Below the pieces are notes generated by a model that was given only the letters and a program-made list of their open reading frames with translations, did no database searches and had not been told where the DNA came from. The translations under genes and the position numbers were made by a program. A DNA stretch of 64,000 nucleotides from NCBI GenBank assembly GCA_009103225.1, contig RHPI01003369.1, positions 512,068-576,067 of the forward strand, read 5' to 3'. Source of the stretch: Chlorokybus atmophyticus. Its lineage: Eukaryota > Streptophyta > Chlorokybophyceae > Chlorokybales > Chlorokybaceae. Below are positions 1 through 10,883 of the stretch, piece after piece (positions within the stretch are counted from its first letter, which is position 1; each line of letters opens with the position of its first letter).

Positions 1-1085
1 TAGCTCATTCCTAAATCGAACTTGATGATCCATTTGTCCAGTGGTGTTGTGCCAGGACATCCGAAAAAGGTGAGACCATGAGTGGAACCGGATGCCTCCG
101 TGTCGTTGCTGTCGAGCTGATTGATGAAGCTTCCACTTGATGACGAGACTGAGTATGTCTCGATCGGGTTATTGATGAAGACCGGGGGCTATCGCTGTTG
201 TCGTCGCCCTCTTCTTCAAGAAGCCAGCAGCAGCTGCGACCACGGCGACATAATTGAAGGAACCAAACAAGACTGGCATAACCAAATTGGGATACAATGC
301 ACTGTCAATGCCATGCTAGGGTTCTTTTATCTTGCACATGCACAGCCTCAAGTATCTTGCACATGACATACACTGTCAATGCCACATGCACACCCTCATG
401 CACAGCCTCTAGTGTCATGCACATGAACAGCATGACCAATCTCGCAAATGCACAGCCTATTTCTACTTGCGGGAGCTCACAAGTCGCAAAAGAGAAGCTG
501 CGGAGTACCACGAACGGGTAATCCATGATCTAGTTTAATGTTTTCAGCGGCAATTAAGCAGTATGCTTGCAGATTGCCATGTTGGTCAGAGTGAACCAAG
601 AGCAGCACGCCAGGCTGACTGTCCGCCTGGCGGAGTGCAACAAAGCGGAAGACGAGGTAAGCATGTGTATGCTGATGGGCTAGTCCTCTGGCAGCACGCC
701 ACTCTTACAGCATTATCAAATGCAGGTGGTCACTCTCAAAGCGACCATCAAGCGCATGCGCGTGCACGGCGAGGTGCTGACATTCAAGCTGAAGGACGAA
801 GTAGCCGCTGTATTGTCAACGAGCAAGGCAGAGGATTACTCCGATGTTGAAGCAGAAGACTTGTCGGAGGAGGAACAGGAGGAGGGGATTGAGGAGGAAT
901 TCTGAGGTAGGCACCACGGGTTGACAAGCTGCGCATGAGTGCGACAGCTGGGTTCAATGTTGTAGGTAGTTTCATGCGCAAGTCGGCTGCTCAGTTGCAA
1001 GTGGACATACTCTGACCACTGCCGGTACATTGTATATGTTGCGGGCTTATAGTTGCAAGACCAAACAATTATGCCTTCGCAAGCT
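1..1085. other. No supported gene; degenerate repeat-like DNA
   Basis: I see no gene I can support here. A short open frame near 720-905 on the plus strand ends in a strongly acidic, Glu-rich tail, but it has no recognisable domain and no convincing splice context. It lies just upstream of the copia remnant in the same orientation, so it may be decayed retrotransposon sequence. Positions 340-430 hold short near-repeats built around the words 'catgcacagcct' and 'cactgtcaatgcca'. Confidence 0.4.
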
Positions 1086-1110
1086 AAGGGCGGATCTGGA
1101 GCATCCCATG

Positions 1111-1350
1111 TATTGCATCACAATGAACTGTGACAATTAAGGCGCCATGAAATTGCTGAAGCACCCTAGCGCTTTTTCACGCACGAAGCACATTGACGTC
1201 ATGCATCATTTTGTGCGAGACAGAGTCACGAGAAAGGAGGTTACCTTCTCGTATTGCAAGACTGAAGACATGCTCGCGGACTTCATGACGAAGGCACTAT
1301 CACAAGTGAAGTTTAAGGCATGCTGTGCTGGTCTTGGCATTTGTGTTTGA
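1111..1350 (+). pseudogene. Ty1/copia retrotransposon, RNase H end of pol (broken)
   Basis: The translation matches the last part of a copia-type polyprotein. A DN-x-GA block is followed by an SRTKHID motif, a basic stretch, then YCKTEDMLADFMTKAL and a short C-terminal tail ending at 1350. In this family the region is the end of RNase H, which removes the RNA template during reverse transcription. The codon just after the DN of the DN-x-GA block is TAA (1138-1140) where copia elements normally have a sense codon, so this copy is dead. I see no intact reverse transcriptase or integrase upstream; the window begins too late, or those parts have decayed. Confidence 0.85.
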
Positions 1351-1375
1351 GTAGGAGCTTGGGTCAAGCTGCATG

Positions 1376-1900
1376 CGTGGGAGTATTAAGGAATGACGTC
1401 CAGTCAGCTCGACCTCGACAGACAAAGGCATCGAGTGCTAAGAAATGGTTAAGTGCTTGTGCACGTTGCAGTTGCAGTAAGAGGACTGATATCGAGCAGT
1501 TGTGAGTCTAAAGCTCAATATCTGCATAGTCTAATGAAGGACGCTCGAAGACTCCGGACTTGGAGCTCTGGAACAGTCTGGCGAACAGTCCAGAGCTCCG
1601 GTAGAAGTAGTAGAACTTTCTGACTACTTAGTTGCTAGAGACGTGGCATAGCTTGTTGGAAAGCTCTTGAAGTTAGATACGCGGTGCAACTTAAAGCGTC
1701 GGATATAGACTAGAGTAGAAGGAAAAGGACCTTCTAGAGTACAAGTGTGCAATCTGGTAGAGTATAAAGGCACACGGACTTTGCATGTGTAGGAAGGAAT
1801 AGTGATTGCTATTGGCTAAAGCCTTGGCGGCTGGTGTGTTGTGCGTGTCATGCTTAGTCCTGCTGCATGTGTGCACCAGCTTCCGAACAATAACAATCAA
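1376..1900 (+). repeat. Probable copia 3' LTR remnant
   Basis: A purine-rich run resembling a polypurine tract (GTGGGAGT, about 1379-1386) lies some 30 bp after the copia pol stop, which is where a 3' LTR should begin. A TATA-like TATAAAG lies near 1762, as expected in an LTR promoter. I could not find the far end or a second copy, so the right boundary is a guess. Confidence 0.4.
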
Positions 1901-4560
1901 TCCAAGGTTTGTACAAGCTGCATGGCATGTTAATGTTGGCTTACAGCAAGAATTGCCAACTTTTGTCAAATGGTAAGGGTCACATATTAACAGCAGTGTA
2001 ACGGCAAAGAAACGGCCGGCTATTGCTGTCAGCTGTCCATAACTACCGGCTAACGGCCGTCTATGCACATTGACCAAAGAGTAACCGGTTGACAACTCTC
2101 AGCCGGTCAGTGCCACTGACAACCACTTTTGGCCCGCGGCCGTCTGCGTCGATCCACTTAAGCCAATGGCAAACCCAACAGTCCAATTGTAACATTTCAG
2201 GCAGCGGCAGGCAGGCTCAGGCATCCGTCAGTCTCTGAGTCCTTAGTCAGTCACCGTGTAAAATTTGCGACGTTCGCCGTATCGTCCATAAGATAGGTTC
2301 AAGCCCAACCAGCTGTCGAGGTCGCTGGTGGTCTCCTCGGCCACAGGGGAAAGCCCGTAACGATGAGTGGACTCTCTGACTGCTGAAAACTCACTCATGC
2401 AAGTCGCACGGTGAGCGGCGGAGAGAGTGAGGCAAAGTGTGTGCTCTACTGGTGCTCCCCCAATGCTACCACTCAACACACTAGTGCTTGTGAATGCACT
2501 ATGTGCTGGCAATATTAACACAACACTGATGCAACCAACGCCGCTGCAAGAATGCAAGCCACGCTGATGCACGACTCTCACTTGTACAAGGAGGATAACA
2601 CTGTAAGTCAACAAGCCACTACTAGAGGTAGTGCTGCTTATACAATTCCTTGAATGAGGTCAAGATAATTCCACAGTTAAGTGAGCTGTATGAATGCGGC
2701 AACACATGGATGCCACACTCTGATGCGGACTACACAACGTGCACTTACGCAACCACAATCGTGTCAAGTGACAAGCAATGCACGTGTACATACATTGCAA
2801 TCTCTTACGTGTGCATGTGTCTTGGCAACCTGGCGGCGAGGTGATGCAGTCACATAAAGCCACAACCTTCAGCGAGCAAGTCCCGAGCACTCCGAAGATC
2901 AACATCCGTACTTCTTAAATACCAAGTTTCAGTTCTTACTTACAGTGTCAGCAACGTACAGAGACAAAGTCATAAGCCTTTATAGTCAAGTGACAACTGT
3001 TTAGTTTTAAGACAACGGCTAGTTTACAAAATGACCTAAATTTAGCCTAGGTCAAACTCGCAACGGATCAGCTAGTACGGCTTATATTAGGTACATACGA
3101 AGACTGCTTGACAACTGCTCAGTGTCGCGCGGGACTCATGCCGGTAGCCGAGGTCGATGTCTAGCTGTAGGCATGGCTCGAAAGGGTTACTGATGCTGGT
3201 AGCACGGGAGCGATGTCTGGCTGTGAGCATCAATGAGGAAGTTGGCCCCTCCTGGACCGCTGGCGTAACAACTACCCTATTGGAGTCAAACAAGATTGGA
3301 TAAAGCTAGATTCTATATCCGTTTACTGGTCTGTTATTAAGCTATTGTATCTGGTTGCACTTGTCAGTGTTCGTCGCAAAGTCTGGCGATGCTAGTCAAT
3401 TTGTTTTGGTTACCTAGTCTATCTGTCGCGGTTTTAATTTGCATGCAAGCAAGCATGAGACCCACGTGCGGTAGCGTGATGCTAGGATATCTGATGTGAA
3501 TAGCCTTATCATGTAACCCAGATTATGTCATTCTGCAGCACACTTGGGCCGAATGACGTAATTGGGTATATTAATATACGTAACTCGTGTTTGGGGTTTC
3601 ACGTTTGAAACCACTCAATTGACTTGTAAACACACAAGTGCCGCCGCCATTGCTTGGTATATATTTGGCAGTTGGAGCTTGCGGCGGCGCCGGCGTAGGC
3701 GGCGGCGGCGGTGGCCAAGACGGCGGCCGCCGTCCTCACTGACCAGGCCTCCCTCCACGTCACCGCCTACACCAGGTTGATGGCCACGGCAACCACGGCG
3801 GCGGCGGCGGAGCTAACCTCTACAGCAGCTGTCGCTGACAGTTCGCCCTGGTAAGAGCGGCCTGCTGCTCAGCGAACGCAATGCTTGCGTTCAGTGTGCG
3901 ATGTGCTCACAGTGTGCATTGTCCTGTTGCACCTTGTGTATGGTGCAAAGATGTGTGAGTGCAAGCGCGTGTATGTGTTGCATGCCATCTGCAGTGCTAA
4001 TGCGCATCTGCCATTTGTGCGTAAGTGTGTGCGTGCTGTGTATGCATGCGATGTTCTGCCATGCGTGCGATGTGCGTGTCTAGTGTGGGTAGCATATAAG
4101 ATAGTTTGGATACTCTGCCATGTTTGGAATTAATCTATCAAGTTTGTTGCATATTTCAATGTGGGATTAGCTACACTTAGTGTGCAGCTAGTCTCGTGCC
4201 TACTCTACATCTGGTTCTCTATGGCTGATCAGTACTCTAGCCTATCTGACTTTGATTTGTTGCATATCTGAATGTGCGACTAGCTACATCTACTGTGCAG
4301 CTAGTCTCTTATCTGGTCTGCATCTAACTCTTTATGGCTGGTACTCAAGCCTTATCTAGCTATTACCTAATTACATGTCTAGACCGCCCTTGTAGCTAGG
4401 TCATGGCCAGAGTTAGACTAGGGTGAACCCTAGTCCCAAAACTAGCTATATCTGATCTTCGTACCTACCCCACACCTATAGTAATATCCTCTAGAGCTAG
4501 TCTACTCCAGCAAACTAGACCCCAGCTACGTGAGGATGAGGTAGCCGTTTTGCGTAGCGC
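1901..4560. other. No supported gene; intergenic with a GC-rich trinucleotide block
   Basis: I find no coding region with family resemblance. Positions 3668-3820 are a GGC/GCC-rich block that yields spurious Arg- and Pro-rich frames. Two diverged copies of a motif around 'gttgcatat...gtgcgac/ggattagctacac...tgtgcagctagtct' lie near 4145-4195 and 4258-4310, suggesting a small local duplication. Confidence 0.5.
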
Positions 4561-4565
4561 AAGTA

Positions 4566-5330
4566 CTAGCATATAGCCTGCCCAAACCGATTGGTGAACT
4601 TGGGATCACGGTTGGACACCAACTCTTGAGGCACGCCGTGTAGTTCAAACACTATGTTCACAAAAGCGTACGCATACTCTTGCGCGCTAATCTCTGTGCA
4701 ATACTGTGCAAACCGGACCATCTTAATCAATCGGTTAACAAAGATAATGATGGCATCGTGCCCTTGCTTTGTCTCCGGTAGATCTGTAATGAAATCCATA
4801 GTCACACACTCTCCCATTGATAACTTGGGATAGTTAGCGGCTTTAACGAGCCTGCTGGCTTACGGTGTAACGCCTTGTCACATTGACAAGTGTCACAGCA
4901 CTGGACATACTTGATCGCATCTGCCACCAAGGTTGGCCACCAATATTGTCGCTGCAGCAGCTGGATGGTCTTAGTCATGCCCATGTGACCAATGTATACT
5001 GCATTGTGTGCCTCATGCAGACACTCTTGCTTTAGGCCGAGTGCATCTGGCATAATAAGCTTGCCTTCGGAGTACCATAACCCCTTATGACAGGTGACCT
5101 TGTCATCCGCTGGCCTCAACAACTCAATAAGGCAGTTGTTAAGTGCATAGGCTTGCGTCAGAAGTTCAATAATGTCCTTTGCATCAACAGCCAGTGGGTC
5201 CTTTCCACTTGCATTAAGAACTGCTATTGGTGTATCATTGCTAGCCGCTTCACATGCAATTGGCAAATCGCAAGTTGCATGCTCAGTTCAAGGCTAAGGC
5301 TTACAAAATGCCTCTTGTGTCATATTCACA
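4566..5330 (-). pseudogene. Ty3/gypsy integrase (zinc-binding plus core fragment, broken)
   Basis: Read on the minus strand, 5266 to about 4810 encodes an integrase zinc-binding (HHCC-type) region: an H...H pair in the EAHNAVYIGHMGMTKT stretch, a YWWP block, then CDTC. From 4817 to 4566, in a different frame, follows the start of the catalytic core with a VTMDFITDLP block and a later SNRDPKF block. These are two of the three acidic sites of a DDE integrase. The frame change and the loss of the rest of the core show the element is dead. It belongs with the RNase H piece at 6,983-7,560; a hAT element lies between them. Confidence 0.85.
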
Positions 5331-5630
5331 GCTTTCTTGAGCTCAACTGGCAATTTGCGAGTGCTGACATTATACTACGTACTACTTGTCTGTGCCGAAG
5401 TTGCACGATACAAAATACGGATACGATCAGTCATGTACATTACTTTATTGAATTTTTACACATTTCGCATAACATACAATATGAATACGATTTCAACACA
5501 CAAAACAATATGTATGTGCAAAGTGAGCCAATGAGAGATTGCAGCTGACAATGCAATTAACGGCAATGCATGCAACCAATGACAAGGCTCAACCCCTCAC
5601 AACCCCGGGACTGCATCACTATCACTATCA

Positions 5631-6850
5631 CTATCTGAACATAAACTTCTCCTCATAATCAATGCCTTTCACTCTATCCATCCATTGAAGGTTGCTGTGG
5701 ATGTACATCAAGTCTTCTGCACGCGGAGGTGTGAGGCGGTTCCGCTTCTTGCTGTTCGTCAACTATAGACCAGTTGCGCTCGCAAGCGAACGCGCTGCAC
5801 ACCTGCAACAGCACACGCACTGCAACGGTTTGTAGCTATGGCAAGCCTCCACCAAACTGCAGCCACCAGCGGTGTGCAGGCATTGTGGCTGCAGCCTCCT
5901 GCACGCACTTGCACGCAAACATGCCGTCATGAGCTCGGTAAGCAGCATGTTGCTTGACAGCTTTGAGCTGGTAGCGAACCTCCGCGGCCAGGTGGAAGCT
6001 ATCAAGCATGCCCTCCACCATGTTGTGGAAGCCTCTCATAACCTCCTCATTGTCGTAATGCTTGTGGCTGCGAAACTCTGGGTCTAGCACAACCTGCTGC
6101 ATGAAGGTCCGTGTGAAGCAATGCCCACCGCTTCTCCCATAGCAGCAGGACCTGCCTCTCCTTGCTGTGCTCAAGTTTCATACTGCGCAATGCGCAAATG
6201 CTCTTCCACCTCAAACATACCAATGTAGAGTTTACCAGCAGCCGGTTGGTTGCCGTCACGGTCCACAAGGCGCAACAACTTCATGACGGGTTCACTGAGC
6301 CCTACTATGAGCTTAACGCCTTGCCAGAAGTGAGAGCTGAGCAGGTTGGAGCGCACCTCATCAGCCTCGTTGGTGTACCTACTGCTTTCCGCCCAATCTT
6401 TCCACTCATAATCAACCACAACCTCTTGAAGCGCGTCCTTCACCTGCCAGCACAATCCACGCACTTGTTAGGGCAGTCTTGATGCATGCAAGACTGATTG
6501 GCAAGAAGACAACCACGTTGTCAACTTGCACCACTTCGGCACATTATAACTTACGCTCAGCAGGCGCTCAAGCATGATGAAGTTGGTATCAAAGCAAGTA
6601 TCTCAGGGCTTGAGTAACTTGCAATTAGCTTGGCTCTCGAACATTGCTGCGATGATGGTTGGTGATGAATTTGATAATGTGCTTGGCCTCGAGGATGGGA
6701 GAGCTCACCCAGTCCGGTTTACCAATGTCTTCCAGCAATAGAGATAAGCAATGTGCAGGACATGGAGACCACACAATGGCTGATTGGTCTTCCATGATCA
6801 TGTCTCCTGCTACCTTACACACGGCGGCACTGTCAGTGCACACCTATACC
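5631..6850 (-). pseudogene. hAT-family transposase remnant (broken)
   Basis: Blocks on the minus strand follow the order of a hAT transposase. Around 6,840-6,640 is a segment with a CPAHCLSLLLEDIGK motif and a following AKHIIKFI helix. Around 6,460-6,170 is a segment with SSHFWQGV and LLRLVDRDGN. Around 6,170-5,840 is a segment ending MPAHRWWLQFGG. The C-terminal dimerisation part at 5,830-5,631 contains CERNWS, then after a frame change KKRNRLTPPRAEDLMYIH, ending at a stop near 5,631. At least two frame changes make it non-functional. The segment interrupts the gypsy element, so it inserted later. AT-rich ends near 5,405 and 7,010 both begin TACAAA-TAC when read inward and may be degraded terminal repeats. 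Confidence 0.85.
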
Positions 6851-6982
6851 ACGTGCTCTATGCCAACCTGCAGACGATAACTTTGACTCAATGCATTCTA
6901 GCAATGTCGTGCTGTAAACGCCAAAAAAGCATCATATTTTCAATCGCATTTGGTTCGTATTTTTAAAGTTTTATTATAAATA

Positions 6983-7560
6983 TTATAAAATACTTGTATT
7001 TGTAGGGGCAAGGTGAGCGTATGATGCAACTATGGATTGTGCCCACCCTTGGCTTCGTGCACGTGCATGTGTTGTCAATGCCAATAACAAAGGCGAGCGG
7101 CTCAAGGGGTCTGCTACGTTTACCCTATCTGATCTGTATACCCAAGTAAAGTTGAAACGAGACAAGTACTCAGTCCATCTTGCTTGTCTTTATGACAAGG
7201 TTGGGTCTGAAAGCAAACAAGGAGGTCGTGGTCCGTAACCATTGTAAATCCACCTTCGACCCCCTCGAGATAGCAGCGCTACTCTTGTAGCGCATAGAGT
7301 ACCCCAAACAACTCTTGCTCTGTTGTAGTATGGTTTCTCTCGGCTAGAGAGAACTTCTTGCTAAGACAAGCAAGTGGGCCCATTCTGGATCAACACAGCG
7401 CCAGTGCCAACTATGGATGCATCCGAGATTACCTCCCAAGGTGTGGTGAAATCCGGCAGCTGTAACACCGATGCCGTTACGAACGCCTCTTTGATAAACT
7501 TAAAGGGGTCCTCCTGCCTTTGTGCCCACCGCCACTTGACTTTGTCACACAAAAGTTCGT
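6983..7560 (-). pseudogene. Ty3/gypsy reverse transcriptase/RNase H fragment (broken)
   Basis: On the minus strand, 7552-7361 encodes an RNase H start with FKFIKEAFVTASVLQLPDF and a SDASIVGTGAVLIQ block. This is continued in another frame by an AERNHTTTEQELF block and a RCYLEG block (about 7,350-7,250). A TAG replaces the conserved codon just before RCYLEG. Near 7,165-7,085 follows FNFTWVYRSDRVNVADPLSR, the usual end of the gypsy RNase H region. Frame changes and stops show decay. Together with 4,566-5,330 it forms one element on the minus strand. Confidence 0.85.
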
Positions 7561-8961
7561 GAGGGGAGCAACCCGTGATAAGTATGCAAGGATGTATGTA
7601 CAGAAATAGTTGCTCAACTCAAAAGAATGCACGCAACTCATGCACATTTCAAAAAGCTAGCTATCACAACCACCATCTCAGTGTAATGTAAACCACTCAG
7701 TGCTAGTCAGTGCATTAATGCAATAGCCTCGTAGCCCCGACTAATAGGTCATTCGCACAAAGGGAAGCATGTGGCATGACCTCATGGAGTCCACATTCCC
7801 AAGCAGGGATCGCAAGGATCACTCCGAACAGGGCAGGTCACCCATTGACCGCAATACCATCATCACCACAGTGAGAAACATCAGATGGAAGGGGCTTGCT
7901 AAGAGAGGCTCATCTAATGCATGAGCATGCAGCATGTTCTGTAGGATGCAGCCACGCATGCTCAGAACTGCAAGGCTATCGTGCATGCACACATGCCATG
8001 CACATCCTCAACATGCAAGAGGCACACACACACACACACACACGCACGCACGCACGTACGCACGCACGCACACTAGTGTGTAAGGCTACTGGATGCACAT
8101 ACACATGTATGCACTTTAAGCCATACAATGGCATAACCAGCTAGGCATGGTTTGTCCACAACGACAGGTGGTCAAGGAGGACCACCAACAAGACCACCAA
8201 CAGTTGCCTGAAGTGGGAGGCGTCTACTCTTCAGCACACGCGCCAACCACTTAGCTAAAACACCCCCGAACCTATGTAGGCGCCTCTTCTTCAGTGCAGG
8301 CGTCAACTACCACAAAAACACCTCAAACCCTAGCTGGAATACTCAAAAACGCCCCACACAAGAGGATAAGGAAGACCCCTTCAATAGTTTAGCAAAGTGC
8401 CCCAAACACACAGCAAGAAAGCACAAGGCTGAGTCCCACAGAACCCCCAACACTGTGCTGGTCTAGCTTCTTATACTTCTCACCGTTACCTTCCCACTTG
8501 GCCATAGGTGAGCTGAAAAGCCATCAACGCCTTTTTGCCCATCCTGTTCTGACACATATGATTATCTTAGCCACACATGACTTTTGAAAAGCCATCAACC
8601 CACAGTAACTGATGGCATGCACACGAACCAGCTCTGTGCAAGCTGCTTATCAATGTCTTGTACAGTTCGTCATGCTCAAGGCTCATGAGTTAAAGGACTA
8701 ACTATATGAGCGAACCGCTTGGGTACTGCACCCACTTAAGCAGCTGAACTCCCATACAATCATGCTGTCAACATAGCAGCCTGAAAGTGAGATTGCCTTG
8801 CATGTTAGGCGTGACATTCCTTGCCACTTGCTTTGCAACGTCCCGTTGCAATAGGTTGGGTCCTGACCCGCACAGCGCTTGCCAGAGCAGGATGGCCAAT
8901 CCTGCTGTAGCCTCTGTGCTCCACACGTGAGAACTTGCAAGTCGCGGGAGTAACCGACCAT
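7561..8961. other. No supported gene; repeat-rich intergenic DNA
   Basis: Nothing here resembles a known coding region. The stretch contains a CA/CG dinucleotide tract (8,021-8,073). Positions 8,205-8,300 hold two near copies of a motif ('aggcgtctactcttcagcaca.gcgccaac' and 'aggcgcctcttcttcagtgcaggcgtcaac'), a tandem unit of about 70 bp. Confidence 0.5.
8021..8073. repeat. CA then CACG microsatellite
   Basis: About 11 CA units (8,027-8,042) run into CACG/TACG tetranucleotide repeats. Confidence 0.9.
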
Positions 8962-9570
8962 CTTACTGTCACAGCCCACTCGACCACAAAAGACTTGGTG
9001 CTTTTATGGTCGATTTGTGTTAATTCAGTACCTTCCCGTTACATTCCCCCCCACTTAAGAACGCTGACGTCCTCGGCAGCTGGCGGCCATCAGCTGGGGA
9101 ATCTTCCCAGGGGTCTGATTTAGGGTCGGTCACCGGCCCCACCATCCAAGGACCGGCCAATTTAGGCCCATACCGGTCAGCGCGCGCATAGCCCGCCGCT
9201 GCCGGCCCCACAGGTCGCGTCGCCGCGATAGGCAGGTCGCGCCCTGCCGCGCCGACTGAACTGGTCAGTTCGGCGCGACTGCCATTAGGCAAGTCGCGAC
9301 CCATCGATGATGGCACTCATAAAGTGACCATTTACGGTGTTATTGGATCGAGAAACAACAACCGCGGAATTCGTGTGCAGGGCATCGAACCCGGGTCTCA
9401 AGCTCCGATGACCAATGTCACAGCCCACTCGACCACAAAAGACTTGGTGCTTTTATGGTCGATTTGTGGTAACCTAATGTACCTTCCCGTTACATTCCCC
9501 CCCACTTAAGAACGCTGACGTCCTCGGCAGCTGGCGCTCATCAGCCGGGGAATCTTCCCGTTACACTTAC
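8962..9570 (-). mobile_element. Compact non-autonomous LTR element (TRIM-like) with 5-bp target duplication
   Basis: A direct repeat of about 150 bp occurs at 8,967-9,116 and again at 9,416-9,565. Its outer edges read TGTCACAG on the left and GTTACA on the right, giving TG...CA ends on either strand. The five bases CTTAC lie immediately outside both edges (8,962-8,966 and 9,566-9,570), as expected for a target-site duplication. On the minus strand, the base after the 9,416 repeat starts TTGGTCATCGGAGC, close to a primer-binding site for initiator tRNA-Met. Only about 300 bp of GC-rich DNA separates the repeats, with no pol domains. Each repeat also contains a G-run (CTTAAGTGGGGGGGAATGTAAC) resembling a gypsy polypurine tract followed by a TG LTR start. 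The true LTR might therefore be only about 77 bp, with extra 3' internal sequence duplicated. Confidence 0.75.
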
Positions 9571-10482
9571 AGTGAGCCCAAGTTGATGGTAGTCACAGCA
9601 GAGTTCACCTGTCAACATGTGCACGTGTTTTATGGTATTGAGCAGAGGCCATAACATTTTACATTTTGTTAGAACATGCGATATGCATGGCCCGATTCGA
9701 GCGGTTTGCTAACGGTGGCGTTGCTGTGCCAGGTGGGAAGCAGCGCTTGGCTATCCTTTCTGTCCCTTGCTTGGCGTGCGGCTGTGGAGCCCAGCGCGTT
9801 GTCTTTGCTTTGCTTGCCGTAAGCTAACTTGCTATACATGCTGCCTACCAATCGATGCCATGGCCATCAAATACCAGCACTGCACCGTGCTGGTAGTTGC
9901 TTGCTTGTGAGCTTGCTATTGTACTTGCCTATGCATGTTAGCTTGATAAGCCACATGGTCACAAGGCATAGATAAAGGTTACAATTTTACGATGCCACAT
10001 TAGCAAAGTCAATTTAATTGCGCAAAAGAAACCATCTAGCGCGCAATACTGCCACCACGTCCGCGGAAGCGTATCCATGCTGAGCGGCCAACAGCAATTT
10101 GTCGAATAACAACCGACATGCATGAGCGAGGTGATAGCAATGGTTTATTCCACACTGTCAATCCGTCTTGTACATGTGGAAATGCGATATACCGGAGTAG
10201 CTAGAACGGTTACCACCTACAAGGCACATCCATCTTTGTTCAGACCAGCAAGTATCGACCATCTTACTTGTGTGTGCATCACATGATTGTTTTCGCTTCT
10301 GGCTTAATATTGTCTGCACATGTAAACTCATCCTGCAGCACAGCTTCATAGACTTCATGTCAATGTGCATCATATTCATATCTGTGTGTCTCGCATGCCA
10401 AGCATCGGTTTCACACCAACACCTGCCGCAGCTCGCACGGCTGCGTAACTTGATTAGCAATGCAAACATCTGCCATACGAGT

Positions 10483-10542
10483 AGTTGCTTTGCTTGCACG
10501 TTTGAGGCACACATGTGCCTCACACGTGCAAGCAAAGCAACT
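10483..10542. repeat. 60-bp near-perfect palindrome
   Basis: The arms begin AGTTGCTTTGCTTGCACG and read as reverse complements across a centre near 10,512. Only a few bases mismatch. As RNA or single-stranded DNA it would form a hairpin of almost 30 bp. Confidence 0.85.
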
Positions 10543-10770
10543 GTTCAAAGAGCGGCATGAAGAACAGCGACTTGGGTGCAGAAAGGGGTTGGTATATACC
10601 AACCGCCAACCCAAACTGCAAGTGCTCAAACTGATGCAACTTCACCAATCTTATGGACAATCCTGACAACATAACCTCGCCTACTATTGTACATGCTAAG
10701 TTGAGCAGCAACATGGATGGAAGAAGAAACCTGGGGCAAAGTGCACGACTCCACACCAGGTTGTGTCAAG

Positions 10771-10802
10771 TTGCAATAAGCAATGCTCATTGCTTATTGC
10801 AA
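10771..10802. repeat. Perfect 15-bp-arm hairpin in the 3' flank of the SMP/C2 gene
   Basis: TTGCAATAAGCAATG is followed after two bases by its exact reverse complement. The hairpin lies downstream of the minus-strand stop codon at 10,884. Confidence 0.8.
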
Positions 10803-10883
10803 TTGCGTACCCTCAATGGACACCCACTGGGCATTGCTTGAAGCTCTGAACTTGACTGCCTTGTTATTGATCAACTGACATTG

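Larger units (their letters stand above)
9571..10883. other. Intergenic; 3' flank of the SMP/C2 gene with two palindromes
   Basis: I see no supported gene. Two strong inverted repeats (10,483-10,542 and 10,771-10,802) are listed separately. The second lies about 80 bp past the stop codon of the minus-strand SMP/C2 gene, so it probably sits in its 3' untranslated region. Confidence 0.5.

Noticed and set aside
7980-8075. CRISPR-like short repeats
   Set aside because: They are CA/CACG microsatellite units without spacers.
9375-9400. tRNA-like B-box (GGGTTCGATGCC on the minus strand)
   Set aside because: No matching A-box or acceptor stem at the right distance; it fits better as part of the primer-binding region of the compact LTR element.
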